NCBI GenBank assembly: GCA_947561585.1 | Contig: CANNZV010000340.1 | Span: forward strand, 434,001-498,000 | DNA: 64,000 nt | Reading direction: 5' to 3' | Source: Caprella mutica | Lineage: Eukaryota; Arthropoda; Malacostraca; Amphipoda; Caprellidae | In this document: positions 61,001 through 64,000 of the stretch, piece after piece | Layout of the letters: each line of letters starts with the position of its first letter | Numbering within the stretch: position 1 is the first letter of the stretch | Notes under the pieces: model-generated | Told to the model about the DNA's origin: nothing | The model's database searches: none | The model's input: the letters and a program-made list of their open reading frames with translations, nothing else | Translations under genes and position numbers: made by a program

Positions 61001-63641
61001 AAGCTCTGTTCTTTGTCTCGACTATCACCACAACTATTGGTGAGTAGTTGGGAACAGGTTAAGGGGACCGACCCAGCAATTTTGTACTTTTTAACCCATT
61101 TTTTTTTCTTCTTAATGTATTCCTATAACACTAAGGTAGGTGTGTGTAAAATTTTATAACGCTACCTACCCCCAAGACAGCGGGGGAGAGGTTAGAATAG
61201 GGGTCAATTGCAGGGAGATGGGGAGATGTGGGTAAGGAGTGAGTCAGGTGGCGCCTGATGATACCCGCACCCTTGAGGGCGTAATGCCGGGACTTGAGAG
61301 CCCTGGGGGATTTTGTGCCAAACACAAAAAAAAATATTTTTTCTTATTGCTCTCCTGAACAGTTGCAAATGTTGCAACTTTCCTTTTCAATTTTTTCAAA
61401 ATCTCAAACAGTTTTGAAGTTACGGCTTAGCGGTTGTTGCATTCGATGCTTCTGTAAATGGTCTCCAAAATATCGGAATAGATTTTTGATTGTGAACTTC
61501 ATTTAAAAAAAATATAAATAAAAAAACTTTTTTTTTGCAATACGTGAAAAAAATTTTGTTTCGAAAAATTTCGGAAAATATAATTATTTTTTATTAATCT
61601 GTTGCGCCATTTTGGAGACCATTTACAGAAGCATCGAATGCAAAGAACCGCTGTGCCCTAACTTCAACACTTTAGAAGAAATAGGCTTTTTTCGAAATTG
61701 GTTCAAAATAATTGAAACTCGTGTAACTCGTTCGAAATTCGTCAAATCGAAAAATTCTATAACAGCACTCCCAGTAGAATTCAATTTTATATATGTGTAC
61801 AAAGTTTCACAACCGTAGCTTCAATAATAAAAAAGTTTTTCAAAAGCTGGGTCGGTCCCCTTAAACGGATAGCTAGAAATATTAAGACGACTTCAAAGTT
61901 TTACTAATAGCTGCATCCCCAAATTCTTTAGATGATTCTTAGTTTAAAGTGCTATCCAAATAATTATTCCTACATAGTAAGAAGTTATTAGGTATTACAT
62001 TTTTGAATAAAATATATATGTTTTTTATTTCAGAGAACCTAGGTAGTCATCATATCTGAAATTAAAGTTAATTTTATTAAATTTTACTAGTAACTGATTC
62101 GTACTTTGAAGAATTATTTCGATAACTCGTTTAAAAAATATATTTTTTAAAGTTTTCTTAAGACACTGCATAGGTAGGTACAGACTAATTTTAAAATTAC
62201 TATTAGGTAGGCACCAGACCTAAGCTATATAAATTAGTAAAATTGGTAACCTACAAAAAATGGATATCATAGCAGTGTCATGAAACCTATGTTACAAATA
62301 ATTTACATTTTATACTATATACTTTTTATTATGGGAATATTATAATTATTATTCTAATTTAAGAAATACTAATCAAAGCGGATGAAAATGTGAATAGCAG
62401 TTTGTTTTGGTCTATTTTGCAGCGGAAAAACAATGTTATTGAATATTTTTATACTGATCGATAGATTATTAAATTCTAAACAATTCTGGATAGCTTCACG
62501 CACGTTTAAGAATTAAAGAAGAAAGATAGAAATTGTTCCTTCCATTGCTATTTTTCCTACTGAATAGCAGTTAGTTTTTTGTCTATTCTGCAGCGGAAAA
62601 ATGGTTATTTAAAAAAAATTGACGTCATTCGATAGATTATTAAATTCTGAATAATACTGGATTACTTCACGCACGTGTTTATTCTATCATTTACGAGTAT
62701 TCAAGAAAAGACCTAAATTGTTCTTTTCTTGCACTAATCGGTGGAGTGCACAGCTCTTATTTTGTGTTTAATTTTCAGCGTATAAACAACTATATTAGTT
62801 TTATATCTTATGATAGATAAATTAAATTAATTGAATTCTGACTACGGAACTAACATTCAAATATGTATGGTTATAGATGAAAACGCATTTGTCTCACTTT
62901 TTCACACAAAACAAAAAAATGCAATTAATAATCATCATAATCCTTTAACGTTCTCAGGTTTTTTTAGTTATGAATTGATTCATTCATTTATATACATTAG
63001 ACTGATTCGGTATTTTTATGCAAAATTACAATAGGTATTATCATAATAGGCACTTGGTTACAGCATTCATATTCCTACCATGCAGTAATATTTGACTGCA
63101 CGGGAAATATTGCATGGCACTTTTGTTTCATTCCTGACCTATCTAAATTTCTAAGTCTAAGCTGGAATATTATGTATATGTGGTGAAAATTGATTCTAAA
63201 TAATAAAAATCTAAAATCTTGAGATAAAACTACCTGAATTCAATTTAATTAAAATAAAGTAAATTATTAAAGTTTTAACGTGGAACACTGCAATGACATA
63301 CATTTATTTAAATTAAATTTCGTCACTCGACGTAGAACTATACAGTATACATGGATACGGTGTCATAACAACGGGCATACGCAAATTATTCGAAAATCCT
63401 GGAGGGCAATATAATATATCACTAAGGTACCTATCGCACATTCCTATTTATTAGTTCTCCCGTGAAAGTCTATCAGTAAAGCTCACCAATTCTATTTTTC
63501 AGGTTACGGTAATATCGCCCCAGTGACTATCGGGGGACGAATTTTCGCCATCGTTTACGCAGTGGTAGGAATTCCGCTGATGATGATCGTCCTCGCTGAT
63601 TTGGGGATTTTACTCGCCAGAATTTTGAAATCTATTTTCAA
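55014..63641 (+). CDS. Two-pore-domain (K2P) potassium channel, 5' part
   Basis: Six exons join in frame: 55014-55619, 56349-56512, 59030-59082, 59839-59975, 60901-61039 and 63503-63641; the gene continues past the right edge. The start ATG has A at -3 and an in-frame TAA 24 nt upstream. Residues 1-256 form a long cytoplasmic N-terminus, acidic and Gly/Ser-rich, then basic ([14 protein letters not shown]). M1 is about 258-280 ([20 protein letters not shown]). The extracellular cap contains N-glycosylation sequons NDT and NTT. The first pore helix and filter are [19 protein letters not shown] (GYG at 367-369), and M2 has [17 protein letters not shown], the K2P signature. The family forms dimeric background K+ channels in the plasma membrane. 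Intron 5 splits the first glycine codon of GYG. The second pore, M3 and M4 lie outside the window, so the subfamily is not assigned. Exon 1 rests on phase and a GTCAGT donor only. Confidence 0.9.
56526..57745. mobile_element. PIF/Harbinger-derived element, copy 1, in K2P intron 2
   Basis: It starts CTAAAGGTGGCTACACACGT, then TGCAATCTTGACAAGTCTAC. After an inserted THAP element it resumes with CCTCCTGTTGAAATTGTGAC, TATGTCGAGTTCAGATGAT, which would encode the start MSSSDD. The right part holds repeated palindromic ACTTGCACAAGT/ACTTGCGCAAGT motifs and ends ACTTGCGCAAGTAGACTAC. MSSSDD followed by a Lys/Arg-rich run resembles the start of Harbinger-type proteins (inference). The right limit is approximate. 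Confidence 0.6.
56690..57082 (+). mobile_element. 393-bp TIR element carrying a THAP zinc-finger relic
   Basis: The ends are GGTAGGCTGTGACGTCA and its exact complement TGACGTCACAGCCTACC. From the ATG at about 56777 it reads [13 protein letters not shown]..., with [20 protein letters not shown] before a stop. After a shift of frame come [14 protein letters not shown] and later WVCCSHL. A C-x4-C pair, SFRPYD and a C-x2-H end in that order are the outline of a C2CH THAP domain, which P-element and Kolobok-type transposases share. It is dead: at least one frameshift and stops. Confidence 0.6.
57749..58972. mobile_element. 1.2-kb head-to-head foldback derived from a Harbinger-like element
   Basis: The arms (about 57749-58250 and 58485-58972) are highly similar in inverted orientation, from CTTCGCAGTACTCTAAC through GTGGCTACATACGTTAATGC, CCTTCGCCACCACACGGTAC and GATGATCACGCGCTTGCTTT to GGTTAAAGGAGCCATTTTAA and ATGCTTCGTTTTCGAGATAT. 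About 230 bp separate them. Each arm encodes a peptide like [12 protein letters not shown] with SQKKK and [12 protein letters not shown], probably the N-terminus of a lost transposase. It sits in K2P intron 2, immediately before exon 3. Confidence 0.78.
59219..59492 (+). mobile_element. SINE-like element in K2P intron 3
   Basis: GCTAATTGCAGTTTAAGAGG, TAGCGCTAGAGCTATGCTCT, TCAACTACGCG ... CACCTCTTCAATTTCC, GGTGCTTGTGTCCCTTTCG ... CTTCTTCTTCCAGCTCCTTG. Full-length member of the family at 18283-18579. Confidence 0.72.
61063..61860. mobile_element. 798-bp MITE flanked by TTAA in K2P intron 5
   Basis: The ends are GGGGACCGACCCAGC and GCTGGGTCGGTCCCC, with TTAA immediately outside both (61059-61062 and 61861-61864). 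A second internal palindrome pairs TGCATTCGATGCTTCTGTAA, ATGGTCTCCAAAAT (61437-61471) with ATTTTGGAGACCATTTACAG, AAGCATCGAATGCA (61609-61642). TTAA flanks suggest a piggyBac-like or Kolobok-like transposase; a 3-bp TTA/TAA target is an alternative. It begins about 20 bp after the exon 5 donor. Confidence 0.82.
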
Positions 63642-63683
63642 GTGAGTTTATAAACTCATTAATGAAATGAGAGAAGGTTGAGT

Positions 63684-63794
63684 AAATTCCTAGTTCACGT
63701 CCCTATTTCCTTTAGTGACGCGAACTAGGAACCGATCCGAATACCCCCTTACTAGTTCACGTCCCTAAATGAAATAGGGACGTGAACTAGGAAG
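63684..63794. repeat. Inverted repeat / hairpin
   Basis: CTAGTTCACGTCCCTATTTC near 63688 pairs with GAAATAGGGACGTGAACTAG at 63771-63790. A nearer copy TAGTTCACGTCCCTAAAT makes a tight stem-loop. Possibly a small MITE; no target duplication was recognised. It lies just after K2P exon 6. Confidence 0.7.
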
Positions 63795-63919
63795 TGGGGT
63801 ATTTGTAATTTAATTTTTCTAAAATTTAATTACCTTTTCTGATTGAAATATATTGCTCTAAAAATATTGACAGAAAATCTAGTATCTTAACTATATATAC
63901 TTTGTGTATATATCTACGT

Positions 63920-64000
63920 CAGTGGTTATTAACCTTTTTGGAGGTACCGAACCCTAAAACCTCCATATATGCAATCATTGAACCCCTGTAGTTACAAAAA
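63920..64000. mobile_element. Left end of a hAT-like element, cut by window edge
   Basis: CAGTGGTTATTAACC is a characteristic hAT terminal sequence, followed by text resembling other hAT MITE ends (GAGGTACCGAACCC). The right end and target duplication lie outside the window. It sits about 280 bp after K2P exon 6, inside the next intron. Confidence 0.7.

Noticed and set aside
60908..61159. 83-codon [18 protein letters not shown]...
   Set aside because: An alternative frame over K2P exon 5; the phased frame gives the pore helix and joins to GYGN.

Overview
This window is eukaryotic nuclear DNA. It holds three intron-split genes, GT-AG splice sites, AT-rich introns and intergenic DNA, and abundant short DNA transposons and tandem arrays. 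The genes point to an arthropod, most likely an insect. An echinoid orthologue with the insect-type C-terminal EIIV motif lies beside an MBD4 DNA glycosylase, a gene that flies such as Drosophila do not have. A non-dipteran insect with some cytosine methylation therefore fits best; the order cannot be fixed from the sequence.

Layout. Positions 1-20794 hold no recognisable coding exon. They are probably the long intron, or the 5' flank, upstream of echinoid, and carry several copies of one palindromic MITE, pieces of a SINE-like family and short minisatellites. Positions 20795-24980 (+) hold five exons of echinoid (ed): seven Ig domains, an FN3 region, a transmembrane helix, a cytoplasmic tail and the stop codon. 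The signal-peptide exon is not in view. Positions 26698-30681 (-) hold a complete six-exon MBD4 gene (517 codons plus stop), tail-to-tail with ed. A hAT-type MITE with an exact 8-bp target duplication sits in its third intron.

Positions 30.7-55.0 kb are gene-free and repeat-dense: a 22-bp array (34.4-35.8 kb), a 285-bp triplicate, an 821-bp foldback element with target duplications, a 181-bp satellite with alternating A/B monomers, arrays of 20, 37, 23-24 and 21 bp, a tRNA-Glu-derived SINE, and several TIR elements, some nested. Positions 55014-63641 (+) hold the first six exons of a two-pore-domain (K2P) potassium channel gene that runs off the right edge. Its introns contain PIF/Harbinger-like foldbacks, a THAP-domain transposon relic, a SINE and a TTAA-flanked MITE. 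The window ends inside a second hAT-like element.

The three genes have unrelated roles (junctional adhesion, DNA repair at methyl-CpG, background K+ conductance), and nothing suggests joint regulation. No new multi-gene system was found. The most unusual material is the repeat landscape: the two-type satellite, the nested foldbacks, and arrays whose unit length mod 3 creates long false ORFs.
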